Virus record (IMG/VR): IMGVR_UViG_3300031758_000438
Span: 1-28,155 of that record
Direction: 5' to 3' (one strand)
Origin: a virus
Length of the DNA stretch: 28,155 bases
Of the stretch, positions 1 through 7,035 are shown piece after piece. Position numbers and translations under genes: made by a program. Under the pieces are notes generated by a model. It was not told the DNA's origin. It was given only the letters and a program-made list of their open reading frames with translations, and did no database searches. Position 1 is the stretch's first letter. Each line of letters starts with the position of its first letter.

Positions 1-187
1 CATGGGACGGGTCTGTGCCCGGCACGGCGATGGGCACATTCACATACATGTCGCGCAACCAGGTCAGCAGCTTGTTGCCGTCCTCGGTTGAAAACACGCG
101 AAGTGTTAGGCGCGCCAGGTCATCGCGCTGCTGGGTAGCTTCGCGAATATCGACCTGGCCGATGGCGTCGAGCTCATCCCAGCTCAT
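1..187 (-). CDS. Bbp19-like phage protein, truncated by window edge
   Basis: The ATG at 187-185 overlaps the portal stop codon (ATGA), and the frame stays open to base 1, so at least 62 residues are visible and the C-terminus lies outside. The visible part begins MSWDELDAIGQ and contains a helical stretch with LARLTLRVFSTEDGNKLL followed by TWLRDMY. The pattern 'aromatic-S-T-x-DG-x-x-x-L-x-x-L+' resembles the small Bbp19-type proteins found beside portal genes in Bordetella BPP-1-like podoviruses; that match is from memory of the family. The role is unknown, probably linked to head or connector assembly because of its position. The capsid and scaffold genes would be expected next, beyond the left edge. 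Confidence 0.6.
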   Translation of the reverse strand, partial: MSWDELDAIGQVDIREATQQRDDLARLTLRVFSTEDGNKLLTWLRDMYVNVPIAVPGTDPSH

Positions 188-1803
188 GCGGGCGCTCCCT
201 GCGGTGCTGGTAAGGCAGGCTGACCAGGCGGTGCCATGCCCTGCTGCTGCATGGCCATTTGAGCTGCCATGGCCTGGGCCTGCTGAGCTTGCTGCTGCTC
301 AATGGCAAACGCACGCTCTGCAGCGCTATTGCGAAGCGAAGCAGGCACACCCAGCTTGTCGCCCAGGTAGTCGATCATGTCGCCAAACTTGACGGCCACT
401 TGACCTTCGGCACCCATTTGCTGGGTGATCTGGGCAAACTGCAGCGCCGCGTTGACTTCGTCCATTGCCTGGGCGTTGGCCAATGGCGATGTGGGAGACA
501 CCTTGACCTCCAGGCCATTGACCCGCAAAGGCAGATCGATCATGCCGCGCTCGTCCATGACTTCCAAAATCTTGGTGACCACGGGAATCATGGTTTCGTT
601 GATCAGTCGGCCAAACGCGCTGCCCAGGTTCTGCGACAGCTCCTTCATGCGCTCGACAATCTCGGTGGCAGACCTGGCGCTCATGTTCTCTGGGGGCAGG
701 GATTCGTCCAGCAAGATGCGCTTGACGTTACCGCGCAGATCGTTGATCACCAGCTGCGACACATTGAAGTCGCCAGAACGGGGCAGGGCCATGAGCGATG
801 GGCCTTGTGGGCCCCCATTGCGCGCAACGGGGATGATGCCGCCTGGCACGATCTTGACCGTGTTGGGGTTGAGCACGCCGTCATCGGCAGCGGTGTAGAC
901 GCCAGAGACTGCAAGCGATGCGTTCTTCAGCAGCAGCTCGATGGTCTTGTTCAGCGTCTTGATGTCGGGCAGAGCTGTCATGAGCGGGCCGCGACCGTAG
1001 ATTTCACCGGCCACTTTCATGTAGCGCGAGATCACCCAAGGGCTGACCTTGCGGCGGCGGTAGACCAGCTCTGCTTTGCTGACCTTATCAATGACGTGGT
1101 AACAGTAGTCGCCGCGTGTTGCGTCATAGATCGTGGCCTCAAGCAGCTCGATGTCATCAGTTGGTTTGTCAGCAATGCGGCGTTGCATCTCTTGCGGGAT
1201 GTCGGCATCTGGCCACTGGCGCTGAATGCTTTCGCCCTTCAAGCGCATGCGGCGGTAGACATTGTCAACCTGGCCATTGGCGCCTTCTTCGTAACTCACC
1301 AGGAACAGCGGCACGGGGATGAAGTTGATCGGGTTCACGTCGTCGCCTGGCTGCACCATCATGCAAGCGGTGCCCACTGCCAGGTCGAGCAAGAACTCGC
1401 CCATGGCAATGTCGAAGTTGGACTGACGCAAGATGGCAAACATCTTCTCGCCGTACAGCTCAAGGATGGCCTGGGCCTGTGGCTTGCGATCCATTGGGAT
1501 GTCAAGACCGGGCTCCAAGCGGCACCAGCGGCGCTGCGGTGGGAACACCACCGACTGCAATCTGTTAGCAAACCGTTGGGTGCTATTGATTGCTGTACTG
1601 TCGAAGACGCGCTGCATCTTCTTGGCGCCAACAGCACCACCTTCCCAAACGCCATACAGCTGGCGCTGGGGCAGGGCGAACTCATAGGCGTCCTGGTAGA
1701 GCTGCTGAAACTCATCCTTCTTTGTCTGCGCCAGCGATTGCCGCTTGATGATCTCTTCGGGCGTTAAGCGCTTGCCGCCCTTTGCGCTGTTTGCGTATTC
1801 CAT
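184..1803 (-). CDS. Portal (head-tail connector) protein, T7-like
   Basis: This 539-residue protein should form the dodecameric ring at the capsid vertex through which DNA is packaged and ejected. The N-terminal region (about 15-70) contains the helical QLYQDAYEFALPQR segment and DSTAINSTQRFANRLQS, typical of podoviral head-tail connectors. The middle has the WVISRYMKVAGEIYGRGP segment, and the C-terminal third has SATEIVERMKELSQNLG followed by RLINE. The length is usual for the T7 gp8 family. The tail end (about 500-539) is Gln/Ala/Pro-rich and probably disordered. The frame is open upstream of 1803, but the ATG at 1803 (MEYANSAKG) is chosen because the upstream codons are the out-of-frame shadow of another gene (1805-1978). 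It sits downstream of the terminase genes. Confidence 0.93.
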   Translation of the reverse strand: MEYANSAKGGKRLTPEEIIKRQSLAQTKKDEFQQLYQDAYEFALPQRQLYGVWEGGAVGAKKMQRVFDSTAINSTQRFANRLQSVVFPPQRRWCRLEPGLDIPMDRKPQAQAILELYGEKMFAILRQSNFDIAMGEFLLDLAVGTACMMVQPGDDVNPINFIPVPLFLVSYEEGANGQVDNVYRRMRLKGESIQRQWPDADIPQEMQRRIADKPTDDIELLEATIYDATRGDYCYHVIDKVSKAELVYRRRKVSPWVISRYMKVAGEIYGRGPLMTALPDIKTLNKTIELLLKNASLAVSGVYTAADDGVLNPNTVKIVPGGIIPVARNGGPQGPSLMALPRSGDFNVSQLVINDLRGNVKRILLDESLPPENMSARSATEIVERMKELSQNLGSAFGRLINETMIPVVTKILEVMDERGMIDLPLRVNGLEVKVSPTSPLANAQAMDEVNAALQFAQITQQMGAEGQVAVKFGDMIDYLGDKLGVPASLRNSAAERAFAIEQQQAQQAQAMAAQMAMQQQGMAPPGQPALPAPQGAPA

Positions 1804-1804
1804 T

Positions 1805-1978
1805 TCAGTCGTCCATTTCTTCGTTGAGCAGGGCGTCGGCCAGCATCTTTCGATCCTTGCGGCTGAGCGTGGCGCTCTTGAGCTTCTTGGCCATCTCGGC
1901 AATCTTCTCTGGAGACAGCTCTTCGTCTTCCATCTCTTTTTCTTCGCCGTTTTTTTCGATGCTAATTTCAATTTTCAT
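1805..1978 (-). CDS. Small acidic/charged protein upstream of portal
   Basis: A 57-residue ORF, MKIEISIEKNGEEKEM... ending LLNEEMDD, fits exactly between the coiled-coil gene (stop at 1981) and the portal start (1803). It is preceded by a GGGAG ribosome site a few bases before the ATG at 1978-1976. It is very rich in Glu, Lys and Asp, with a predicted helix over about residues 22-56 and no hydrophobic segment. I do not recognise the family. Position among terminase and portal genes suggests a small virion or assembly factor, but this is inference only. It overlaps, in another frame, the upstream open frame of the portal, so annotators could mistakenly extend the portal over it. Confidence 0.75.
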   Translation of the reverse strand: MKIEISIEKNGEEKEMEDEELSPEKIAEMAKKLKSATLSRKDRKMLADALLNEEMDD

Positions 1979-1980
1979 AG

Positions 1981-2721
1981 TCATACTCCCAGTGTTCCTG
2001 ATACGCCCAGGCTGCCGCCTCGGCCACCTAAACTTCCACCGCCACCAAGCGTTGGCGCGCCAATATCTGCAGCGCCGTAGCCTGCCAACAATGAGCGATC
2101 ACCTGCTGAGCGGCCAGCTTTGCGGCTTCCCGCTATCTTGGCTGCAGAGGTGCGCTGTATGGCTTCCATTTCCGACTTGCTCTTAGCAGTCATCTCTGCA
2201 GATATGCGCTGCGTTTCGGCAAGCTGCCTGGCAATCTCTGCTTGCGCAGCTTCAGCCTCTTTGGCTGCTTGAGCTGCAGCAGCTTGTGCAGCGGCTTGCT
2301 GGGCTTGGTATGCAGCTGCTGTCTCGGCCATTCGTTGCTGTTCAGCTGCAACCATGGCGGCAATTTCACCTTGCGCTCTTGCAAATGCGTCGGCATCGGC
2401 TTTAGCCTGCGCTTCAAGTTGGACTTTGGTCGCTGCATCAAGATCAGCTTGTTGCTTCTTGAATGCTTCTTCGTCAGCCAGGAGCTTGGCCAGTGCTGCG
2501 TCGTTCTCAGCTTTCAGCTTGGCCGCAGCAGCTTCGTCCTCTGCCCTAATCTTGGCCTCGTTCTCAGCAGCAAGTCGATCCAGCTCTGCTTGAAATCCAG
2601 CAGCTTTGTCTTCCTCACTGACAGTCGGAACGAATGGGCTTGAGTTGCCATCGTTTAGCGGCGAGATCAGCTGTCCATCGATCTCTTCAAAGACACTGTT
2701 GACAGGCTTGATGACTGCCAT
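1981..2721 (-). CDS. Ala/Gln-rich coiled-coil structural protein (A)
   Basis: This 246-residue protein has a short N-terminal globular part (about 1-40, MAVIKPVNSVFEEIDGQL), then about 150 residues of Ala/Glu/Gln/Lys-rich sequence with long-helix character (for example AAAKLKAENDAALAKLLADE), then a basic KAGRSAGDRSLLAGYG motif and a Gly/Ser-rich tail (TLGGGGSLGGRGGSLG). The order 'long helix, basic AGR...SLL, Gly-rich end' is shared with the neighbouring gene at 2723-3448. The function is unknown. Location between terminase and portal suggests a minor head, scaffold-like or connector-associated role. The low-complexity helix makes any homology by composition unreliable. Confidence 0.8.
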   Translation of the reverse strand: MAVIKPVNSVFEEIDGQLISPLNDGNSSPFVPTVSEEDKAAGFQAELDRLAAENEAKIRAEDEAAAAKLKAENDAALAKLLADEEAFKKQQADLDAATKVQLEAQAKADADAFARAQGEIAAMVAAEQQRMAETAAAYQAQQAAAQAAAAQAAKEAEAAQAEIARQLAETQRISAEMTAKSKSEMEAIQRTSAAKIAGSRKAGRSAGDRSLLAGYGAADIGAPTLGGGGSLGGRGGSLGVSGTLGV

Positions 2722-2722
2722 G

Positions 2723-3448
2723 TCAAGCTCCCAGCAGCGTCTTCAGCTGGTTTTCGTCATTGGCTGCTGGTGCCAGGCCAAGCTCTGGTGTCATTCTGGC
2801 AGTTGACAGCAAGGAGCGGCGGCCAGCGCGGCGGCGTGCGGTCATCTGGGAAGATTCGCGCTCAGCAATCTTGCGGCGCTCGGCATCAAGTGCAGCTGCC
2901 TGGTCTTTGGCCTGCTTCTGCATTGACGCTTTTTGCTCTTCGTACTGCTTTTGCTGCTGGAAGAGCTGGGCCTTGGCAGCTTCTGCAGATTGCTGCTGTT
3001 GCATGGTCAAACTGGCCATCATCTCTTTTTGCTGTGCAGCAGATAGTCGGGCCTGCTCAAGACCGCCAGCGGTCGCTGCTTTTTGTGCATCGATCTGAGC
3101 TTGGGTCAAACTGGTTTGCTGTGCTGCAAGGGCAGCTTGCTGATCACGGGTGAGCCTGGCTGTTTCTGATGCGCTTAGCCTGGATGCTTCAGCCTGTGCC
3201 GCAGCAGCTGCACGGTTCTTTTCAGCCTCGGTCATGGCGGCGGTTCTGGTCTTTTCTGCTTCTGCAGCAGCGGCTTCACGCGCAGCAGCAGCTTGAGCAG
3301 CAGCTTCTGCTCGGTTCTTAGTGGCCTGCTCAATTGCTGAGGCTTGAGCTGCAGCTGATTGCTCCCTGGCTTTATTTGCTGCGCTTTGAGAACGGTTTAC
3401 TGCATAAATCGTTGCCGCCGGTGCAAGAAATGGAATTATTGCTGGCAT
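2723..3448 (-). CDS. Ala/Gln-rich coiled-coil structural protein (B)
   Basis: This 241-residue protein starts with a hydrophobic stretch (MPAIIPFLAPAATIYAVNR, residues 1-19) that could be membrane- or capsid-inserting, then has a long Ala/Gln/Glu/Lys helix (about 20-200) and a basic C-terminal RRRAGRRSLLSTARM motif. One base separates its stop from the start of coiled-coil protein A, and its 5' end overlaps the GNAT-like gene by 13 bases. The shared AGR..SLL ending with protein A suggests duplication or a common docking signal. A similar basic 'RRRGR-x-S-x-L' ending occurs in small proteins near portal genes of other phages, from memory. No enzymatic motif is seen. Confidence 0.8.
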   Translation of the reverse strand: MPAIIPFLAPAATIYAVNRSQSAANKAREQSAAAQASAIEQATKNRAEAAAQAAAAREAAAAEAEKTRTAAMTEAEKNRAAAAAQAEASRLSASETARLTRDQQAALAAQQTSLTQAQIDAQKAATAGGLEQARLSAAQQKEMMASLTMQQQQSAEAAKAQLFQQQKQYEEQKASMQKQAKDQAAALDAERRKIAERESSQMTARRRAGRRSLLSTARMTPELGLAPAANDENQLKTLLGA

Positions 3449-3927
3449 GGTCTGATCCTCCCGTAGAGTGTGTAATCTGAGCCGTCCATTCCGAAGTTGC
3501 GCATCACGCCCTCAAGCGTAAAGCCCAGCGCCAGCGGCCAGCTCTGCGAATAATCTGCATGAGATTCTATTGCTACTTGTACACGGGTCAAACACATAGA
3601 TATCTGAGCGATATCGAGAGCAGTTCTCACCCCGACAATCAGCTGGCGCTTGAACTGGCGCTTCACGCTGTCGTCAATGATCGTCCAGACATCTGCGACA
3701 CCCGGCCACAACACAACCACGCCGATGATGCCCAGCAGTTTGCCGTTGTAGTACAGGGCGCCACTTGGGCCACGCTCCATGTTGAAGTGAATGGTGTCCA
3801 GGGCGTCGATAGGAAATGGGCTTTTGACATATGGCTTCAAGCGTTCGATGTGCCAATCGGTGATCGGCTCAAAATAGCAGCCGGTGCAGGCCAGCTTTTC
3901 GTTGACGGTGTCGATCAGGTCTGTCAT
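3436..3927 (-). CDS. GNAT-like acetyltransferase-fold protein (T7 gp13-like position)
   Basis: A 163-residue protein whose start overlaps the large terminase stop (ATGA). The C-terminal half shows GNAT-type layout: GALYYNGKLLGIIGVVVLW (strand-turn-strand), a central VKRQFKRQLIVGVRTALD helix, then LALGFTLEGVMRNFG and SDYTLYGRI, the usual last strands of the fold. The canonical acetyl-CoA R/Q-x-x-G-x-G/A loop is not clear, so it may be catalytically dead. Podoviruses often carry such a protein in the packaging/virion region (T7 gp13 family is one example, from memory). It could be a virion component or an acetyltransferase acting on a host or phage protein. Confidence 0.6.
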   Translation of the reverse strand: MTDLIDTVNEKLACTGCYFEPITDWHIERLKPYVKSPFPIDALDTIHFNMERGPSGALYYNGKLLGIIGVVVLWPGVADVWTIIDDSVKRQFKRQLIVGVRTALDIAQISMCLTRVQVAIESHADYSQSWPLALGFTLEGVMRNFGMDGSDYTLYGRIRPCQQ

Positions 3928-5477
3928 GAGAAGATATCGAAGTCCAAAACAGCGGTGGCCATGCCAGGAGCGCGGCCACCCAGCTGGTGCGTGCGGGTCA
4001 TTCGGTTGTATTCGCCACCGCCCAGCATCAGGTAGCCGAATGAGTCGCCAATGTGCGAGTGTTCGTTCTTGTTTGGCGCGTCTTTGAAGCGCTCATGCCC
4101 GGCACCCACCGCGACTCGCTTGAAGTGGTAGCCACCGGCCAGCGCTTTGCGCAGCAGCTTGCACTCGCGGTTGACAATCAAGCCAGGCTTGCCCATCACC
4201 AGGCGCTGCATGGGGGCTGCTGACGCTTCCCGGCGCACTTTGAAGTCATTGGACGCCGTTGGCTGGGCTTTGAGCCCCAGTGTTCGCAGAAAATCGAACG
4301 CTGTGACCTCATAGATGGCGTCCCTGGCCATACCGGCGGGGTCACCCCAGATCAGAACCTGGTGGTTGGGGTAGCGGGCATTGAGTTCAGCCAGCAGCTG
4401 GGTGCCAAACCGCTCCAGGCCCATGTCAAACGTGACGATTTCCTGGTGAATCACCCACCTGCCATTGGGTAGTCGCTGGCCAATGGTGGCTGCAGGGGTC
4501 AAACCGAAGTCCAGGCCCACCTGGATGGGCACATTGGGGTCAATATCGGTGTCGCCAGACATGACAGAGTCGTCATACTCGGGCCAGACGGGTCTGCCTT
4601 CCTGGACATAGACGTATTCGCCCCCGGCATAGCAGCGAATCCAGTCCAGCGTCTTGCCGCCCAGCATTTGCAGGTAGTAGCCAGCAGGCAAGTTGTTCAG
4701 ATTCTCAGCTCTAGGGTTTACCCGCCACCACTTGTTGGCAGCAAAGATGTGATCGTTGGCCTCGGGCATCTCGGGCAGGTCTTCAGAATCGACCGGCACC
4801 ACGCCACCAGGCTGCTTGAAGAACTTCCAGGCAAACTGGCCGGTGAGCTTTTCCTTCTCTGCCAGCTTGAACCACCAGTGGTCGTCATCCATCGGGTTGG
4901 TATCCATCCAAATGCCTGACCAGGTGGCCCCGCCATCTCGCTTGGTTGGGTAACGGCCAACACGGTGGGTCAATCCATCGATCACGGCCTTCGGTAATTC
5001 CCTGGCTTCGTTCACCCAGGCACCCGTCAGCTCAAGCGACAGCAACTTGCGCACGTCCTTGGGCTGGTCAAGGGCCAGGAAGATCACTTCGCAGTCAATG
5101 CCGGCTGCATCACCCCGGCTGGGCAGCTTGATGTGGTGGGTGATTGGCGGTGTCCAAAGTAAAGGCCCAAACGTGGACTCTGGAAACAGATCAATCCAGG
5201 TCTTGATCGTGGTGGTTTTCAGCATGGGGTAGCTGTTTCGCACAATGGCAAACCGCGAGTAGCGGATGCCGTCAATGGGCGAGGGCTTTTGCTTGACAGC
5301 ACGCATCATGATCTCGGCAGCGCATGCGTAGGACTTACCCGACCCCACCGGCCCCATCATCCCGCGCACAAACGCATTGCTTTGCAAAAAGGCCCAGACC
5401 TCTGGGCTGGCGCTGAAGTCCAGGTTCAGCCCCGTTGAGGGCATCTGCTTGGAGCTTTGTTCTTTGGTGCGGCTCAT
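3924..5477 (-). CDS. Terminase large subunit (packaging ATPase-nuclease)
   Basis: A 517-residue DNA-packaging motor protein that docks on the portal, pumps DNA by ATP hydrolysis and cuts it. A Walker A motif GPVGSGKS lies near residues 42-49. The ATPase region continues with EVIFLALDQPKDVRKLL and LTGAWVNEARELP, where the acidic residue in NEARE suits the Walker B/coupling position. The C-terminal RNase H-like nuclease is marked by VGLDFGLTPAA, LIWGDPAGM and a late HIGDSFGYLM. The ATG at 5477 forms TAATG with the upstream gene and has an AAGGA site; an in-frame TTG at 5495 would add six residues. Size and motif order are normal for podoviral TerL. Confidence 0.93.
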   Translation of the reverse strand: MSRTKEQSSKQMPSTGLNLDFSASPEVWAFLQSNAFVRGMMGPVGSGKSYACAAEIMMRAVKQKPSPIDGIRYSRFAIVRNSYPMLKTTTIKTWIDLFPESTFGPLLWTPPITHHIKLPSRGDAAGIDCEVIFLALDQPKDVRKLLSLELTGAWVNEARELPKAVIDGLTHRVGRYPTKRDGGATWSGIWMDTNPMDDDHWWFKLAEKEKLTGQFAWKFFKQPGGVVPVDSEDLPEMPEANDHIFAANKWWRVNPRAENLNNLPAGYYLQMLGGKTLDWIRCYAGGEYVYVQEGRPVWPEYDDSVMSGDTDIDPNVPIQVGLDFGLTPAATIGQRLPNGRWVIHQEIVTFDMGLERFGTQLLAELNARYPNHQVLIWGDPAGMARDAIYEVTAFDFLRTLGLKAQPTASNDFKVRREASAAPMQRLVMGKPGLIVNRECKLLRKALAGGYHFKRVAVGAGHERFKDAPNKNEHSHIGDSFGYLMLGGGEYNRMTRTHQLGGRAPGMATAVLDFDIFS

Positions 5478-5683
5478 TACTTCCTTGCTGGGCAATTACG
5501 CCCTTGAAAACAGTTTCCATGGCATGGCGGGCAAGATCGATCCCCAATCAGCCGGCGCAGCTCTTGCCGCAGCTCCAGCTTCTTGTCGCAGATGTCTTCC
5601 CAGGCCCGGTCTGACAGGTCAGTGTCGAGTTCCAGGTTCAGCACATCGATGACCCTCTGAGCAAGTTGTTTGTCAATGGTCAT
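5477..5683 (-). CDS. Small protein between terminase subunits
   Basis: A 68-residue ORF (MTIDKQLAQRVIDVLNLELD...) starts one base after the small terminase stop and ends in TAATG with the large terminase. The first two-thirds is helical and charged (DRAWEDICDKKLELRQELRRLIGD), and the last part holds three Cys residues (CPPCHGNCF, then GRNCPARK) that could bind metal. I do not recognise the family. Its strict placement between terS and terL, with translational coupling to terL, argues it is a real gene, perhaps an accessory packaging factor. Confidence 0.65.
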   Translation of the reverse strand: MTIDKQLAQRVIDVLNLELDTDLSDRAWEDICDKKLELRQELRRLIGDRSCPPCHGNCFQGRNCPARK

Positions 5684-5684
5684 A

Positions 5685-6116
5685 TCAGTCCTTCACGTCA
5701 ACAATGTCATTGATCGGTGACTTGATGTTGATCCCGATCACCGATGGCTTGTCAGACTCATCTGGGTTGTCCAGCAAGCCAGAAGCCTTGGCCAGAATGC
5801 GCAGCACCCCGACCTTGTCATAAAGCTCAATCTCAAGCGTTGAGTTGCCGTCCCGGTCAACCTTTTGCTTGATGGACTTGATCGACGTCAATGCATGCTC
5901 AGGGATCTGGTGTGCAGCCTTAACCGTCACATTGCCAGATTCATCCCAGGTCATGATGTCAGAGATCTTCGTGTTGGCCATGCACAGCAGCGCATAAGCC
6001 ACAGCCTCCCGATTGCCAGCCAAGGTGGTAGACCGCTCAAGCCTGCGCTCAATCGATCTCGTACCACCCCAGCCCTGCACACTGGGGATCTGCGTCGGTT
6101 GCTTCCTGGTAGCCAT
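5685..6116 (-). CDS. Terminase small subunit
   Basis: A 143-residue protein likely to recognise phage DNA and load the large subunit. It has an Arg-rich N-terminus (MATRKQPTQIPSVQGWGG), a helical segment AVAYALLCMANTKISDIM, and the phrase WDESGNVTVKAAHQIPEHALTSIKSIK followed by KVGVLRILAKASGLLD. The GNVTVK...IP...IKSIK and 'KVGVLRLLAKAAGLL' pattern is characteristic of a phage small-terminase family often found immediately before terL. The ATG at 6116 shares one base with the stop of the SSB-like gene (TGATG). Position just upstream of terL supports the call. Confidence 0.8.
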   Translation of the reverse strand: MATRKQPTQIPSVQGWGGTRSIERRLERSTTLAGNREAVAYALLCMANTKISDIMTWDESGNVTVKAAHQIPEHALTSIKSIKQKVDRDGNSTLEIELYDKVGVLRILAKASGLLDNPDESDKPSVIGINIKSPINDIVDVKD

Positions 6117-6391
6117 CAGAAGGGGATGTCGTCGTCAATGTCAACCACAAAAGCATTGGCCTTTTCCTGGCTGTGCTCAGACACCGGCGCTGCAGCCTTC
6201 GGAGGCTTAGGCTTGCCAATCTTCACAGAGAACCAATGCTCACCCGCCTGCGTCTTTCCAGGCTTGATGTCCAAAAAGCACAGCGTCCCGTCAGGTAGCA
6301 CAACCTCACCCTTGTACGGCGCATGCCAGTCCTCAGTCTTGAATTTATTAAAAAAGGCAGAGCCCTGTCCTGGTTTTAGTTCGTATGCCAT
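6116..6391 (-). CDS. Small SSB-like protein with SSB C-terminal tip
   Basis: A 91-residue protein, MAYELKPGQGSAFFNKFK..., with a compact beta-rich body (WHAPYKGEVVLPDGTLCFLDIK, GEHWFSVKIGKPKPP), a Pro/Ala linker and the ending VVDIDDDIPF. The final DDDIPF is identical to the tip of Escherichia coli SSB, the hook that recruits RecQ, PriA, Exo I and others. The body is shorter than a classic SSB OB domain (about 110 residues) and resembles the 'GSLFKN/GxAFFN' small phage proteins of unknown function. I infer ssDNA binding or mimicry of the SSB tip. The ATG at 6391 is chosen because AAAGGA lies 6 bases upstream; the frame is open further upstream but lacks support. Confidence 0.7.
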   Translation of the reverse strand: MAYELKPGQGSAFFNKFKTEDWHAPYKGEVVLPDGTLCFLDIKPGKTQAGEHWFSVKIGKPKPPKAAAPVSEHSQEKANAFVVDIDDDIPF

Positions 6392-6421
6392 AAATGTCCT
6401 TTCAGTTGGCAAGTTTACAAA

Positions 6422-6441
6422 TTCCCATAGAATGCTGGGAA
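6422..6441. promoter_or_regulatory. Hairpin in leader of SSB-like gene
   Basis: A perfect 6-bp inverted repeat TTCCCA / TGGGAA with an 8-base loop lies in the 55-base gap between the 82-residue gene and the SSB-like gene. No T-run follows it on the minus strand, so it is not a clear terminator. It could be an mRNA processing or stability hairpin, or an operator. Confidence 0.4.
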
Positions 6442-6446
6442 AAAAA

Positions 6447-6695
6447 TCAATCAGCTGCCTCATAGGTGGCCGCAAAGATGTCAGGCTTGCATGGGTAGTG
6501 CTCACCCTTCACGCCCGTGATAATCCAGTCGCCGGGGGTGACGATATGGCCACCCTCCAATGTTTGAATCCAGCCATGGTGCTCGTAAACAAACTCCGGG
6601 CACCTATCCAGTGGCCCATCCAAAACTTCCGGGTGGTCGCCCATCTTGAACCATTGCGTGGCCTCAATGACAACAGGCTTCTTTCTGAATTTCAT
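6447..6695 (-). CDS. Conserved small phage protein (MKFRKKPVVIEA family)
   Basis: An 82-residue protein beginning MKFRKKPVVIEATQW and containing GHIVTPGDWIITGVKGE followed by YPCKPDIFAATYE. This opening and the PGDWIITGVKGE-x-Y-x-C-KPDIF signature are typical of a widespread family of small phage proteins of unknown function. The frame is open further upstream, but the ATG at 6695 is chosen because the family starts there and AAAGG lies at suitable distance. It sits in the early/replication gene run. The biochemical role is not known to me. Confidence 0.8.
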   Translation of the reverse strand: MKFRKKPVVIEATQWFKMGDHPEVLDGPLDRCPEFVYEHHGWIQTLEGGHIVTPGDWIITGVKGEHYPCKPDIFAATYEAAD

Positions 6696-6708
6696 AGTGT
6701 TAACCCTT

Positions 6709-7035
6709 TCAGGGAAAAGTGGAGGAAAAATTGTGGGTGACCCCCGTATCGCTACGGTAGGGGGGAGGGGGAAAGGCATCGATTTCTACGCGCTCGTCAA
6801 CAGGCGCGTTATCGCAGGCGTAGCGCTGGCGCATATAGGTTGAGGCCGCTTTCCAAGGCACACGTCGCAGCATACCTTTGGCTTGTACAAAATCCATACG
6901 TTCGTTTGAGCTTTGTACAGAACCGATTAAACGGCCTACAAGCGATTGAAGCATTGAGTGGCTACCCATGTCTAGGATGGCCTGCGATCGTGGCGTATGG
7001 ATCGATCTAGGTGGGTTGGTGATGCCTTCGGTCAT
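6709..7035 (-). CDS. Hypothetical protein downstream of initiator
   Basis: A 108-residue protein starting MTEGITNPPRSIHTP, joined to the initiator gene by an ATGA overlap. The middle (about 27-75: SMLQSLVGRLIGSVQSSNERMDF...VPWKAASTYMRQRYA) looks globular and basic. The last 20 residues, PPPPYRSDTGVTHNFSSTFP, are low-complexity and encoded by a C-run/hairpin region, so they may be evolutionarily drifting. I do not recognise the family. Position immediately after the initiator could hint at a replication accessory role such as a loader, but no motif supports this. Confidence 0.65.
   Translation of the reverse strand: MTEGITNPPRSIHTPRSQAILDMGSHSMLQSLVGRLIGSVQSSNERMDFVQAKGMLRRVPWKAASTYMRQRYACDNAPVDERVEIDAFPPPPYRSDTGVTHNFSSTFP
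6741..6765. other. GC-rich hairpin near 3' end of the 108-codon gene
   Basis: CCCCCGTA, a TCGC loop, then TACGG, a TA bulge and a run of G make a strong stem within the last codons of the gene at 6709-7035. On the minus strand a T-rich stretch follows only about a dozen bases later, so it is at best an imperfect terminator or attenuator. Confidence 0.4.

Noticed and set aside
259-1767. 502-codon open frame on the plus strand, antisense to the portal gene
   Set aside because: It mirrors the portal codons, has odd His/Leu/Val-rich composition without any domain, and the opposite strand has a clear portal protein.
5865-6740. 291-codon plus-strand open frame crossing three minus-strand genes
   Set aside because: It runs across several coupled minus-strand genes with known-looking products (small terminase, SSB-tipped protein, MKFRKKP family) and has no domain of its own.
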